DNA of 64,000 nucleotides from positions 124,001 through 188,000 of the forward strand of contig DXIP01000023.1 in NCBI GenBank assembly GCA_019112825.1, written 5' to 3'. How positions within the stretch are numbered: the first letter of the stretch is position 1; each line of letters starts with the position of its first letter. Under the pieces are notes generated by a model. It saw only the letters and a program-made list of their open reading frames with translations, was not told the DNA's origin and did not search any database. The stretch comes from Alistipes excrementigallinarum. GTDB lineage: Bacteria > Bacteroidota > Bacteroidia > Bacteroidales > Rikenellaceae. This document shows positions 27,892-35,335 of the stretch, piece by piece. The position numbers and the translations under genes are program-made.

Positions 27892-30021
27892 ATGAAAAAA
27901 GCACTTCTAATCATGGCAATCTCCGCAATGACGGCGGGCTGCGCCGACAATTCGCTCCCCAAGGCACAGCTGCCCGAGCTCGACAAGACCAATCCGCTGC
28001 TGGTCGAGTGGGATACCCCCTACGCCACGCCGCCCTTCTCGAAAATCGAGCTCAAACACTATGAACCGGCCTTCGATGCCGCCATCGCCTGCTCGCGGGC
28101 CGAAATCGAGGCGATTGTGAACAACCCCGCCAAACCCACCTTCAAGAATACGGTCGTGGCGCTCGAGCGTCAGGGCGCGCTGCTCAACCGCATCTCGGGT
28201 GTCTTCTACAACCTGCTGAGCTCCAACACTTCGGAGGAGATGCAGCGCATCGCCGCCGAGGTGCAGCCCCGTCTGACGGCGCTCCAGAACGACATCGCGC
28301 TCAACCCCGAGCTCTTCGCCCGCGTGAAGGCCGTCTACGAGCATCCGGGATGGTTCCTCTCGCAGGAGGACAAGATGCTGCTCGAGAAGAGCTACAAGAG
28401 CTTCGCCCGCAACGGCGCGGCGCTCTCCGATGCCGACAAGGAGCTCTACCGCCAGTATTCGACCCAGCTGGCCGGCCTGACGCTCAAGTTCGACCAGAAC
28501 GAGCTGGCCGCCACCAACGCCTTCGAGCTCAACATCACCGACCCGAAGGCCGTTGCCGAACTTCCCGAGTTTGTCCGCGAGGGGCTGGCCGCCGAGGCCA
28601 AGGCCCGCGGTCAGAAGGGGTGGACCGTGACGCTCCATGCGCCGAGCTACGTCCCCTTCCTCACCTACTCGTCGAACCGCGAGCTGAAGGAGCAGCTCTG
28701 GCGCGCCTACAATTCGCGTGCGCTCGGCGGTGAGTTCGACAACTGCGAGGTGCTGAAGCAGATTGCCAACCTGCGTCTGAAAATCGCCAACCTGCTCGGC
28801 TACGAGACCTATGCCGACTACGTGCTCGAGGAGCGCATGGCCGGGAATACGCAGACGGTCAACTCCTTCCTCGACGAGCTGCTGGAGGCCACGAAGTCCT
28901 ATGCCGACCAGGACTACGCCACGCTGAACGCCTATGCCGCCTCGCAGGGGCTCGAGGGTGAGCTGATGCCTTGGGACTGGGCCTACTACAGCGAGAAGTA
29001 CAAGAACGAGAAGTATGCCCTGAGCGACGAGATGGTGAAGCCCTACTTCAAGCTCGAGAACGTGAAGAAGGGTGTCTTCCTGCTGGCCAACAAGCTCTAC
29101 GGGCTCAACTTTACGCCCAACGAGCAGGTTGAGGTCTACCACCCCGACGTGACGGCCTACGACGTGACCGACGAGCAGGGCAACTTCCTGGCGGTGCTCT
29201 ACCTCGACTTCTTCCCCCGCGCCTCGAAGAACTCGGGCGCCTGGATGACCGAATACCGCGGTACGAAGGTGGTCGACGGCAAAGAGACCCGCCCGCTGGT
29301 GTCGCTGGTGATGAACTTCACGAAGCCCACCGAGACGAAGCCCTCGCTGCTGACCTTTGACGAGGTGGAGACCTTCCTCCACGAGTTCGGCCACGCGCTG
29401 CACGGCATGCTGGGCAAGGGTACCTACGAGTCGCTCACCGGCACGAACGTCTACCGCGACTTCGTCGAGCTCCCGTCGCAGATTATGGAGAACTGGGCCA
29501 CCGAGAAGGAGTTCCTCGACCTGTGGGCCGTCCACTATGAGACGGGCGAGCCGATGCCCGCCGAGCTGGTCGAGCGCATCGTGGCGGCGCAGAACTACCT
29601 GGCGGCCTACGCCAACGTGCGCCAGCTCTCGTTCGGCATGACCGACATGGCATGGCATACGCTCAAGCAGCCCTACGAGGGTGATGTAGAGCAGTTCGAG
29701 GTGAAGGCGATGGCCCCCACGCAGGTGCTGCCCGTCGTTGCCGGTACGGCCATGTCGCCCGCCTTCGGCCACATCTTCGCCGGCGGCTATGCGGCCGGAT
29801 ACTACGGCTACAAGTGGGCCGAGGTGCTCGAGGCCGATGCCTTCTCGCTCTTCAAGGAGAAGGGCATCTTCAACCGCGAGGTTGCCGACTCGTTCCGCGA
29901 GAACATCCTCTCGAAGGGCGGTACGGAGCCCCCGATGACCCTCTACGTCAAGTTCCGCGGCCACAAGCCCGAGACCAAGGCGCTGATTGAGAAGATGGGT
30001 CTGGGCAGCGACCAGAAGTAA
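27892..30021 (+). CDS. M3 family metallopeptidase lipoprotein (Dcp-like), copy 2
   Basis: A 709-residue paralogue of the preceding gene, with lipobox MTAGC and the same opening (NPLLVEWDTPYATPPFSKI). The zinc motif HEFGH is at residues 497-501, with VELPSQIMENW downstream. The two differ throughout, so this is an old duplication with possible division of peptide specificity. It ends without the Pro/Ala tail of copy 1. A strong terminator follows. Confidence 0.95.
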   Translation: MKKALLIMAISAMTAGCADNSLPKAQLPELDKTNPLLVEWDTPYATPPFSKIELKHYEPAFDAAIACSRAEIEAIVNNPAKPTFKNTVVALERQGALLNRISGVFYNLLSSNTSEEMQRIAAEVQPRLTALQNDIALNPELFARVKAVYEHPGWFLSQEDKMLLEKSYKSFARNGAALSDADKELYRQYSTQLAGLTLKFDQNELAATNAFELNITDPKAVAELPEFVREGLAAEAKARGQKGWTVTLHAPSYVPFLTYSSNRELKEQLWRAYNSRALGGEFDNCEVLKQIANLRLKIANLLGYETYADYVLEERMAGNTQTVNSFLDELLEATKSYADQDYATLNAYAASQGLEGELMPWDWAYYSEKYKNEKYALSDEMVKPYFKLENVKKGVFLLANKLYGLNFTPNEQVEVYHPDVTAYDVTDEQGNFLAVLYLDFFPRASKNSGAWMTEYRGTKVVDGKETRPLVSLVMNFTKPTETKPSLLTFDEVETFLHEFGHALHGMLGKGTYESLTGTNVYRDFVELPSQIMENWATEKEFLDLWAVHYETGEPMPAELVERIVAAQNYLAAYANVRQLSFGMTDMAWHTLKQPYEGDVEQFEVKAMAPTQVLPVVAGTAMSPAFGHIFAGGYAAGYYGYKWAEVLEADAFSLFKEKGIFNREVADSFRENILSKGGTEPPMTLYVKFRGHKPETKALIEKMGLGSDQK

Positions 30022-30072
30022 GGCCGCTGCGTGCAGTAACCTGCGGGCCGCACCGTGTGCGGCATCCGTTAC

Positions 30073-30107
30073 GGGCGGCCACCCTTCGGGGTGGCTGCCC
30101 TTTTTTT
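30073..30107 (+). terminator. Terminator of the M3 peptidase operon
   Basis: A 12-bp stem (30073-30084 with 30089-30100, one G-T pair) around a stable TTCG tetraloop, then T7. Confidence 0.93.
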
Positions 30108-30472
30108 GCGACAGAGGAGAGGGGGAGCGGTGCGTTCGGGCGGTGTGTTCGGGCGGTGTGTTCAGGCGGTGTGTTCGGGCGGTGTGTTCGGGCGGTGCGG
30201 CGTATGGCCTGCGTCGGATTTTCGCGTCGGATTTTCGCGTCGGATTTCTGCGCCCGATTCCGGTGTGCGTTCCGGCGTGCATATCCGCCTCTATTGCGGT
30301 CCGCGTTTCGGTTTGCATTGGCCTGCGTCTCGGTCCGCGTTTCGGTGTGAATTCCACTGCGCGTTCCGGCCCAACTTCCTTCCTGCCTGTGAAGCTGCGC
30401 TTCGGGGCTTGCTGTGGAAGAAGGCGTCGAGGCGAGAAGTGGGGTGGTGCTTTTGTGGCACAAGGCCTCTCC
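30108..30472. repeat. Intergenic region with 13-bp tandem repeats
   Basis: Five units of 13 bases occupy 30128-30192 (consensus GCGGTGTGTTCGG). A second run of the same period but different sequence starts at 30213, 30226 and 30239 (GTCGGATTTTCGC type) and decays into units at 30252 and 30265. The region is flanked by two terminators for converging genes and shows no plausible gene; the remaining bases to 30472 hold only weak repetition such as CCGCGTTTCGGT at about 30300 and 30334. Confidence 0.85.
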
Positions 30473-30507
30473 AAAAAAAGACCGCCTCCCGGAGGGGAAG
30501 CGGTCTT
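30473..30507 (-). terminator. Terminator of the 30566 lipoprotein gene
   Basis: Stem AAGACCGC / GCGGTCTT (30478-30485 with 30500-30507) followed, on the minus strand, by T7. Confidence 0.88.
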
Positions 30508-30565
30508 GTGCGTTGAAGCGCCGGAATCGGCGGGTTGTACCTCGCGTGCTGTCACGCAGGCTCTG

Positions 30566-32227
30566 TTATCGGCGCTTGTTGACCAGCTGCTGCACGAGGA
30601 GCCGTGTGGCAAGTGGTCTGGAGGCAGGACGGGCCGAACCGGTCAGCTCGCTTACGGGCGATGCTCCGTCGAGGCTGACGGTAAGGCTCTTGCGGAAGAC
30701 GGGTCCGAAGTTCCCGGCGGCATCCTTCGCCACGGCGAGGAAGTAGACCTCGGTATCCCACGCGACGGCGTAATGGGGCGTCTCGTCCCCTTCGGTCCCC
30801 TGCTTGACGAGAATCGAACGCAGTACCGTGTCGGTGTAGGTCTCCGTGTCCATGATGTTGGTCGAGGTGTAGATGGTGTACCACGTCGTGGCGTCGGCCG
30901 AACGCTCCACGGTGGCCGGGACGTAGGCCTTGCCGTTGTAGCTGGCGTAGAGGTTCTGGTCGAGCTTGTAGAGCTCGCTGCCGTCGTAGTACTTGTCGAA
31001 GACGAGGGTGGCCGTGGCCGTCGAGACCACCTCCTCTTTGGTGGTGAACGACTCGCTCAGCGCCGGGTCGGCCGTCGGGTTGCCCGAAGCGTCGACGCAG
31101 ATGGCCCAGATGTAGTAGGTCGTGCTGGGCAGCAGCGACTCGTAGCCGAAGTTGCTCTCTCCGCGCACGCCGCAGACCGCAACGACATCCTCGCGCGTGG
31201 GGAACGACGTGCTGATTTGGCTCTCGATGTAGTCGTTCAGGTATTTGCGCAGGCCGTCGTTGTTCTGGCCGTAGCTCTTGTAGTTCGCTTCGGTGATGAC
31301 GTCCCAGACGTAGAACACGCTGGCGTCCGAGGGGTGCACCGTGATGTTGGCGCCGTTGGCGGTGACGTCGGCGATGTCGAACGTGAAGGAGTTCTGCGTC
31401 GGGTCGCCCGCAGCGGCCGACTTGAACTTCATCTTGGCGAGCTTGGTCGATGCGCTGTTCGTTGCCTCGTTGTAGCCGAAGGCCGAGACGTAGTACTCGG
31501 TGTCGGGCTGCAGCGAGCCGAAGTCGACGCCCGAAGAGATGGTCTTTTCGCCCTGATAGGTGAAGAGGAAGGCCATGGCGCCTCCGTAGAGCTTCAGCAG
31601 CTCCTCGACGAGCTTCTCGTCGCCCATCTGGTCGACCGAAGCGGCATCGCGCACGTCGATGAAGTAGGACATCGAGGCGTCGAGCGGCTTGACGAGGATG
31701 GAGGCGCTGTTGAAGGTGACCTCCTTGACCTCGAACGTGAAGGGCTCGGGTTCGGCCGAAGCCTCCACCTCAAAGGGTTCGCTCAGCGCGAAGTCTCCCG
31801 TGAAGCCGGCCTTGGCGTCGTGGCCGGCCACCAGAATGCGGTACTTGGTGGCGGGGGTGAGCTCACGCGCAAGGGTGAACTCCCCGGTGCCGGTGTGCAG
31901 GAGCGACGCTTCGGCCTCGAGCCCCTTGATGAAGGTGCGCAGGGCATCGTCGGAGAGCCCCTCGAAGGTCGACGCCTCGAAGAGGTTGCAGTAGTACGAC
32001 GCCTGCTCGTCCGACGGGGTGACCTTGAGCGAGACGCCCTGCTGGTCGTAGCTGCCGAGCGTGATGGCGAAGGTGACGGCCGTCGGGGTGTCGGGGTCCG
32101 GGTCGGGTTTGGGGGTGGGAGTGGGGGAGTCGGTCTTCGAGTCGCTGCATCCGGTCAGGAGCGAAACGGCGGCGAAGCCGGCAAATAGCCCTTGCAGCAG
32201 GGCATGGAAGAAGCGGTGCTGTTTCAT
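30566..32227 (-). CDS. Fibronectin-III-like repeat lipoprotein
   Basis: A 553-residue lipoprotein: signal segment to LLTGC (lipobox near residue 27), then SDSKTDS and a (TP)n/(DP)n spacer. At least three Ig/fibronectin-like modules follow, each ending in the same pattern: LTPATKYRILVAG, LQPDTEYYVSAFGYN and LLPSTTYYIWAICVD. A final module (FDKYYDGSELYKLDQ...) ends near KSLTVSLDG, before a basic C-terminus. Such proteins are common in Bacteroidota as surface lipoproteins; no enzymatic motif is visible. It is related in architecture to the lipoprotein at 35336. ATG 32227 directly starts the signal peptide. Confidence 0.82.
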   Translation of the reverse strand: MKQHRFFHALLQGLFAGFAAVSLLTGCSDSKTDSPTPTPKPDPDPDTPTAVTFAITLGSYDQQGVSLKVTPSDEQASYYCNLFEASTFEGLSDDALRTFIKGLEAEASLLHTGTGEFTLARELTPATKYRILVAGHDAKAGFTGDFALSEPFEVEASAEPEPFTFEVKEVTFNSASILVKPLDASMSYFIDVRDAASVDQMGDEKLVEELLKLYGGAMAFLFTYQGEKTISSGVDFGSLQPDTEYYVSAFGYNEATNSASTKLAKMKFKSAAAGDPTQNSFTFDIADVTANGANITVHPSDASVFYVWDVITEANYKSYGQNNDGLRKYLNDYIESQISTSFPTREDVVAVCGVRGESNFGYESLLPSTTYYIWAICVDASGNPTADPALSESFTTKEEVVSTATATLVFDKYYDGSELYKLDQNLYASYNGKAYVPATVERSADATTWYTIYTSTNIMDTETYTDTVLRSILVKQGTEGDETPHYAVAWDTEVYFLAVAKDAAGNFGPVFRKSLTVSLDGASPVSELTGSARPASRPLATRLLVQQLVNKRR

Positions 32228-32257
32228 AGCGGGTTGATTTTGATGATTTGTTCGTGC

Positions 32258-32265
32258 TAAATGTA
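32258..32265 (-). promoter_or_regulatory. Weak promoter -7 box of the fibronectin-like lipoprotein gene
   Basis: TACATTTA on the minus strand differs from TAnnTTTG in the last base. An inverted repeat at 32276-32300 overlaps the expected -33 region. Confidence 0.4.
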
Positions 32266-32275
32266 GTAAAAAAGG

Positions 32276-32300
32276 TTTACTCTGCATCTTTCAGAGTAAA
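32276..32300. promoter_or_regulatory. Operator-like inverted repeat upstream of the lipoprotein gene
   Basis: TTTACTCTG (276-284) and CAGAGTAAA (292-300) form a perfect 9-bp inverted repeat with a 7-base spacer, in AT-rich DNA 11 bases upstream of the -7 box. It could be a repressor site; as RNA it would also form a hairpin followed by T6 on the minus strand, so a leftward terminator is an alternative. Confidence 0.5.
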
Positions 32301-32726
32301 AAAGTACATTTTCGGCACATTTTCCCGACATCGGGTGCAGAATGGTTCGTTTTGGAGCCTTGTTTGCGGAGCGGGCCGGTGTCGGAGCGGGCCGGGAAGT
32401 CGAAGTGCGCAGGGATGTCGAAGCGGGCCGGGAAGTCGAAGTGTGCCGGGCCAGCAGAGCGTGCAGGGGTAACGGAGCGGCGCTTCGTTCGGGGCGGGCG
32501 CACCCTCTGCGGCGGAAGATGCGGCTGCGCTCTTATAAATAGGTGAGGGTTGAACGACGGTCGGGAGGTTGTCGGTGGTGGGGCAAAGGTTCGCGAAAGG
32601 CTTGCGCCTCGCCGTGGAGCAGCGGGGCCGCGCGGTCAACGGTCAATCGGCAGGAGCGTGGTGTGGGAGGGGGCGTCCCGAGCATCTGTAACGCCGGGTC
32701 GGTCGGGGTTTGCGACGGCTCCGGGG
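32301..32726. repeat. Intergenic region with an 18-bp tandem repeat
   Basis: Units begin at 32387, 32405, 32423, 32441 and 32459, all 18 bases apart; 387-404 and 423-440 are identical (GCGGGCCGGGAAGTCGAA). A 16-base first copy (371-386) and a partial last one (477 on) flank them. The period is a multiple of three, so short repetitive reading frames appear on both strands, but none has a start context or family resemblance. From 32488 to 32726 I see nothing definable. Confidence 0.8.
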
Positions 32727-32760
32727 AAAAAGAAAACCGCTCCTGAAGAGGAGCGGTTTT
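32727..32760 (-). terminator. Terminator of tRNA-Gln
   Basis: A 12-bp perfect stem (32733-32744 with 32749-32760) with loop GAAG, starting one base after the tRNA end; on the minus strand it runs into TTTTCTTTTT. Confidence 0.92.
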
Positions 32761-32761
32761 G

Positions 32762-32832
32762 TTGAGCTACCTGGATTCGAACCAAGAATAACAGGACCAG
32801 AATCTGTTGTGTTACCATTACACCATAGCTCA
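32762..32832 (-). tRNA. tRNA-Gln (anticodon CUG)
   Basis: Folded by eye on the minus strand: acceptor TGAGCTA/TAGCTCA with discriminator A, D arm GTGT-AATGGTA-ACAC, anticodon loop TTCTGGT (CTG at 34-36), variable loop TATT, T arm CTTGG-TTCGAAT-CCAGG. It is 71 bases and CCA is not encoded. U1-A72 is a glutamine-tRNA identity feature. The anticodon stem ACAGA/CCTGT has an A-C opposition at 31-39. CUG decodes CAG, the favoured glutamine codon in this GC-rich coding DNA. Confidence 0.95.
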
Positions 32833-32849
32833 ATGACGTTTTGGTGATG

Positions 32850-32880
32850 CAAAAGTAGATATTTATTTTGCAAATGCAAA
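32850..32880 (-). promoter_or_regulatory. Promoter of tRNA-Gln
   Basis: TTTG (32877-32880), 19 bases, TACTTTTG (32850-32857) on the minus strand; consensus spacing, with the start about 10 bases before the tRNA. Confidence 0.88.
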
Positions 32881-32899
32881 GAAAATCGCAAAAAAAATG

Positions 32900-32907
32900 T
32901 ATTTTTG
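32900..32907 (+). promoter_or_regulatory. Promoter -7 box of the MFS transporter gene
   Basis: TATTTTTG, divergent from the tRNA promoter, giving a leader near 58 nt before ATG 32972. No -33 at ideal distance. Confidence 0.6.
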
Positions 32908-32971
32908 TTTAAACTTTTTTTGGACGACAAACCGACACAAAACGCAAATGTAACCTTAAACCGTTGTTTTT

Positions 32972-34249
32972 ATGGGAATTAAATTCCGCCTTACCGTAAT
33001 GAACTTTCTCCAGTACGCCATCTGGGGAGCCTACCTGACCTCCATGGGGTCGTACCTCGTCGGCGTGGAACTGGCCTCGCATATCGGAATCTTCTATGCC
33101 ATGCAGGGCATCGTGTCGCTCTTCATGCCCGCCATCGTGGGCATCATTGCCGACCGCTGGGTGCCGGCGCAGCGGCTGCTGGGCATCTGCCACCTGCTGG
33201 CTGCGCTCTTCATGGGGGCGGCCGGCTACTACGCCCTGGCTACGGGCGAAGGGGTCTCGTTCGGCGTGCTCTTCACGCTCTACTCGCTCAGCGTCGCCTT
33301 CTACATGCCCACCATCGCCCTCTCCAACTCGGTGGCCTACTGCGTGCTCGAAGGGTCGGGCTACGATACGGTGAAGTCCTTCCCGCCGATTCGCGTGTGG
33401 GGCACCGTGGGCTTCATCTGCTCGATGCTCCTGTGCGACGCGGCGGGCTTCCAGACCACCTACATGCAGTTCGTGCAGTGCGCCGTGCTGGGGCTGGTGC
33501 TGGGTGTCTACGCCATGACGCTCCCCTCGTGCCCGGTCAGCCGCGGCGGCGAGCGCAAGAGCCTGGTCGAGGCGCTTGGCCTGCGCGCCTTCACGCTCTT
33601 CAAGCAGCGCAAGATGGCGCTCTTCTTCATCTTCTCGATGCTGCTGGGTGTCTCGCTCCAGATAACCAACGGCTTTGCCAACCCCTTCATCACCAGCTTC
33701 CGCGACATTCCGCAGTTCGCCTCGACCTTCGGCGCGAACCACGCCAATGCGCTCATCTCGCTCTCGCAGGTCTCGGAGACGCTCTGCATTCTGCTCATTC
33801 CCTTCTTCCTCAAGCGGTTCGGGATTAAGAACGTGATGCTTATGGCAATGCTGGCCTGGGTGCTGCGCTTCGGACTGTTCGGACTGGGCAATCCCGGTCC
33901 CGGTGTCTGGATGTTCATCCTCTCGATGATTGTCTACGGCGTGGCGTTCGACTTCTTCAACATTTCGGGCTCGCTTTTTGTAAACAAGGAGACCGACGTC
34001 GCCATCCGTTCGAGCGCCCAGGGGCTCTTCATGATTATGACCAACGGCATCGGCGCCACCATCGGCACGCTCGGAGCGCAGGCGGTGGTCAACCGCTTCG
34101 TCTATTCGCAGACGGATGCCGAGGCAATGGTGGCCGGCTGGTCGACCTCGTGGCTCATCTTTGCGGGCTATGCACTGGTCGTGGCGCTGGTCTTCGCGCT
34201 GGTCTTCCGCTACCGGCATGACCCGAAGACGGTAGGCGACGTGCGGTAA
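32972..34249 (+). CDS. MFS transporter, nucleoside:H+ symporter (NupG/XapB-like) family
   Basis: A 425-residue protein with 12 hydrophobic segments. The opening IKFRLTVMNFLQYAIWGAYLTSMGSYL, the ADRWVPAQRLLG loop after helix 2, and the FPPIRVWGTVGFI motif at helix 4-5 match the NHS family of nucleoside permeases. It would bring nucleosides across the inner membrane by proton symport; which nucleoside is not readable. The nitroreductase-ferredoxin gene starts 14 bases after its stop, so both are probably on one transcript, although no functional link is obvious. Confidence 0.88.
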   Translation: MGIKFRLTVMNFLQYAIWGAYLTSMGSYLVGVELASHIGIFYAMQGIVSLFMPAIVGIIADRWVPAQRLLGICHLLAALFMGAAGYYALATGEGVSFGVLFTLYSLSVAFYMPTIALSNSVAYCVLEGSGYDTVKSFPPIRVWGTVGFICSMLLCDAAGFQTTYMQFVQCAVLGLVLGVYAMTLPSCPVSRGGERKSLVEALGLRAFTLFKQRKMALFFIFSMLLGVSLQITNGFANPFITSFRDIPQFASTFGANHANALISLSQVSETLCILLIPFFLKRFGIKNVMLMAMLAWVLRFGLFGLGNPGPGVWMFILSMIVYGVAFDFFNISGSLFVNKETDVAIRSSAQGLFMIMTNGIGATIGTLGAQAVVNRFVYSQTDAEAMVAGWSTSWLIFAGYALVVALVFALVFRYRHDPKTVGDVR

Positions 34250-34263
34250 AACAAACGACGACA

Positions 34264-35118
34264 ATGAGAATTGAGATTAGCGACAAGTGCATCCGGTGCG
34301 GCCGCTGCGTGCGGGTCTGTCCCTTCGAGATTCTGGAGCAGGAGAAGCCCGGTATGCCGGTTACGGTGCAGCGGCCAGACCGCTGCATCGGCTGCGGCCA
34401 CTGCGTGGCGGTCTGCCCCGCGTCGGCCATCGACCATGAGCTCTTCCCGGCCGGGACAATCCATCCGCTCGACCGCGCGGCGCTGCCGTCGGCCGATGCG
34501 GTCGAACTGCTGATCCGGGCACGCCGCTCGAATCGGGCGCTGACCGACATGCCCGTGCCCGAGGAGGCGTTGCGGCGGATTGTCGCCGCGGCGGACTGCG
34601 CCCCGACGGCCTCCAACGCCCGCGAACTGGGCTATACGCTGGTGACCGACCCCGCGAAGCTGCGCGCCGTGACGGAGTTCACGCTCGGAGTCTTCGACCG
34701 TACGGCGCGGCTGCTGTCGCATCCGCTCATGCGCCCCTTCGTGCGCTTCCTGATGCCCGACGCCGCGCGCTATCTGCCCGCCTTCCGCCGCATGAAGCAG
34801 CAGTATGCAGAGGGGCGCGACCCCATCCTGCGGGGTGCGACGGCCGTGCTCTTCATCCACGCTCCGCTCAAGAGCCGCTTTGCGGTCGAGGATTCCAATC
34901 TGGCCTGCCAGAACGCCTCGCTCATGGCCGAGGCGCTGGGTGTGAGTCAGATATACATGGGCTTCGTGCTGGTGGCCGGACGCCGCCAGAAGGGGGCGCT
35001 GGAGCAGCTTCTGGGTCTTGACGGGCGCCGCGTCTGCGCCGTGCTGGCGCTCGGCATGCCCGCCTTCCGGTTTGCCAATACGTTCGAGCGCAAGGCCTCG
35101 CCCGTAACGCGTCTTTGA
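34264..35118 (+). CDS. Nitroreductase family protein with N-terminal 2[4Fe-4S] ferredoxin domain
   Basis: A 284-residue fusion. Residues 1-55 hold two CxxCxxCxxxCP motifs (Cys9, 12, 15, 19 and Cys41, 44, 47, 51). From about residue 75 the nitroreductase fold starts with RARRSNRALTDMPVPEEALRRIVAAADCAPTASNAREL, where the arginine pair binds the FMN phosphate. The C-terminal half keeps NLACQNASLMAEALGVSQIYMG. Such fusions are common in strict anaerobes and are thought to pass electrons from ferredoxin or a redox partner through FMN to an organic acceptor. The natural substrate is unknown. The small ferredoxin at 13975 could be a partner, but nothing here proves it. Confidence 0.93.
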   Translation: MRIEISDKCIRCGRCVRVCPFEILEQEKPGMPVTVQRPDRCIGCGHCVAVCPASAIDHELFPAGTIHPLDRAALPSADAVELLIRARRSNRALTDMPVPEEALRRIVAAADCAPTASNARELGYTLVTDPAKLRAVTEFTLGVFDRTARLLSHPLMRPFVRFLMPDAARYLPAFRRMKQQYAEGRDPILRGATAVLFIHAPLKSRFAVEDSNLACQNASLMAEALGVSQIYMGFVLVAGRRQKGALEQLLGLDGRRVCAVLALGMPAFRFANTFERKASPVTRL

Positions 35119-35160
35119 ATCGGCGGGCGGACGGGCGGATTGCCCTCTGTCTTGAAAGGC

Positions 35161-35198
35161 AGGGGATGGCTGCAAAAGCGGCCATCCCCTTACTTTTT
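35161..35198 (+). terminator. Terminator of the transporter-nitroreductase operon
   Basis: A 10-bp perfect stem (35161-35170 with 35181-35190), then TAC and a T-run. Confidence 0.9.
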
Positions 35199-35205
35199 TA
35201 CCTGT

Positions 35206-35241
35206 TTTGGTCGATTTTTCCGATGATTTGTCCTATTTTTG
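35206..35241 (+). promoter_or_regulatory. Promoter of the 35336 lipoprotein gene
   Basis: TTTG (35206-35209) and TATTTTTG (35234-35241), 24 bases apart; it begins inside the T-rich tail region of the preceding terminator. The leader is about 88 nt. Confidence 0.65.
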
Positions 35242-35335
35242 TCTCCATCAGACCGCCCTTGATATCACTCGGTGCACGCTGCCGGGCCGTTGTCGGGGAC
35301 GGCCGGTTTTTTTATTCATCCTGTTAAAAGTTTCA

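Noticed and set aside
32291..32503. Repetitive PAHFDF/PARFDI frame on the minus strand
   Set aside because: Direct reflection of the 18-bp DNA repeat; no lipobox, signal or start context.
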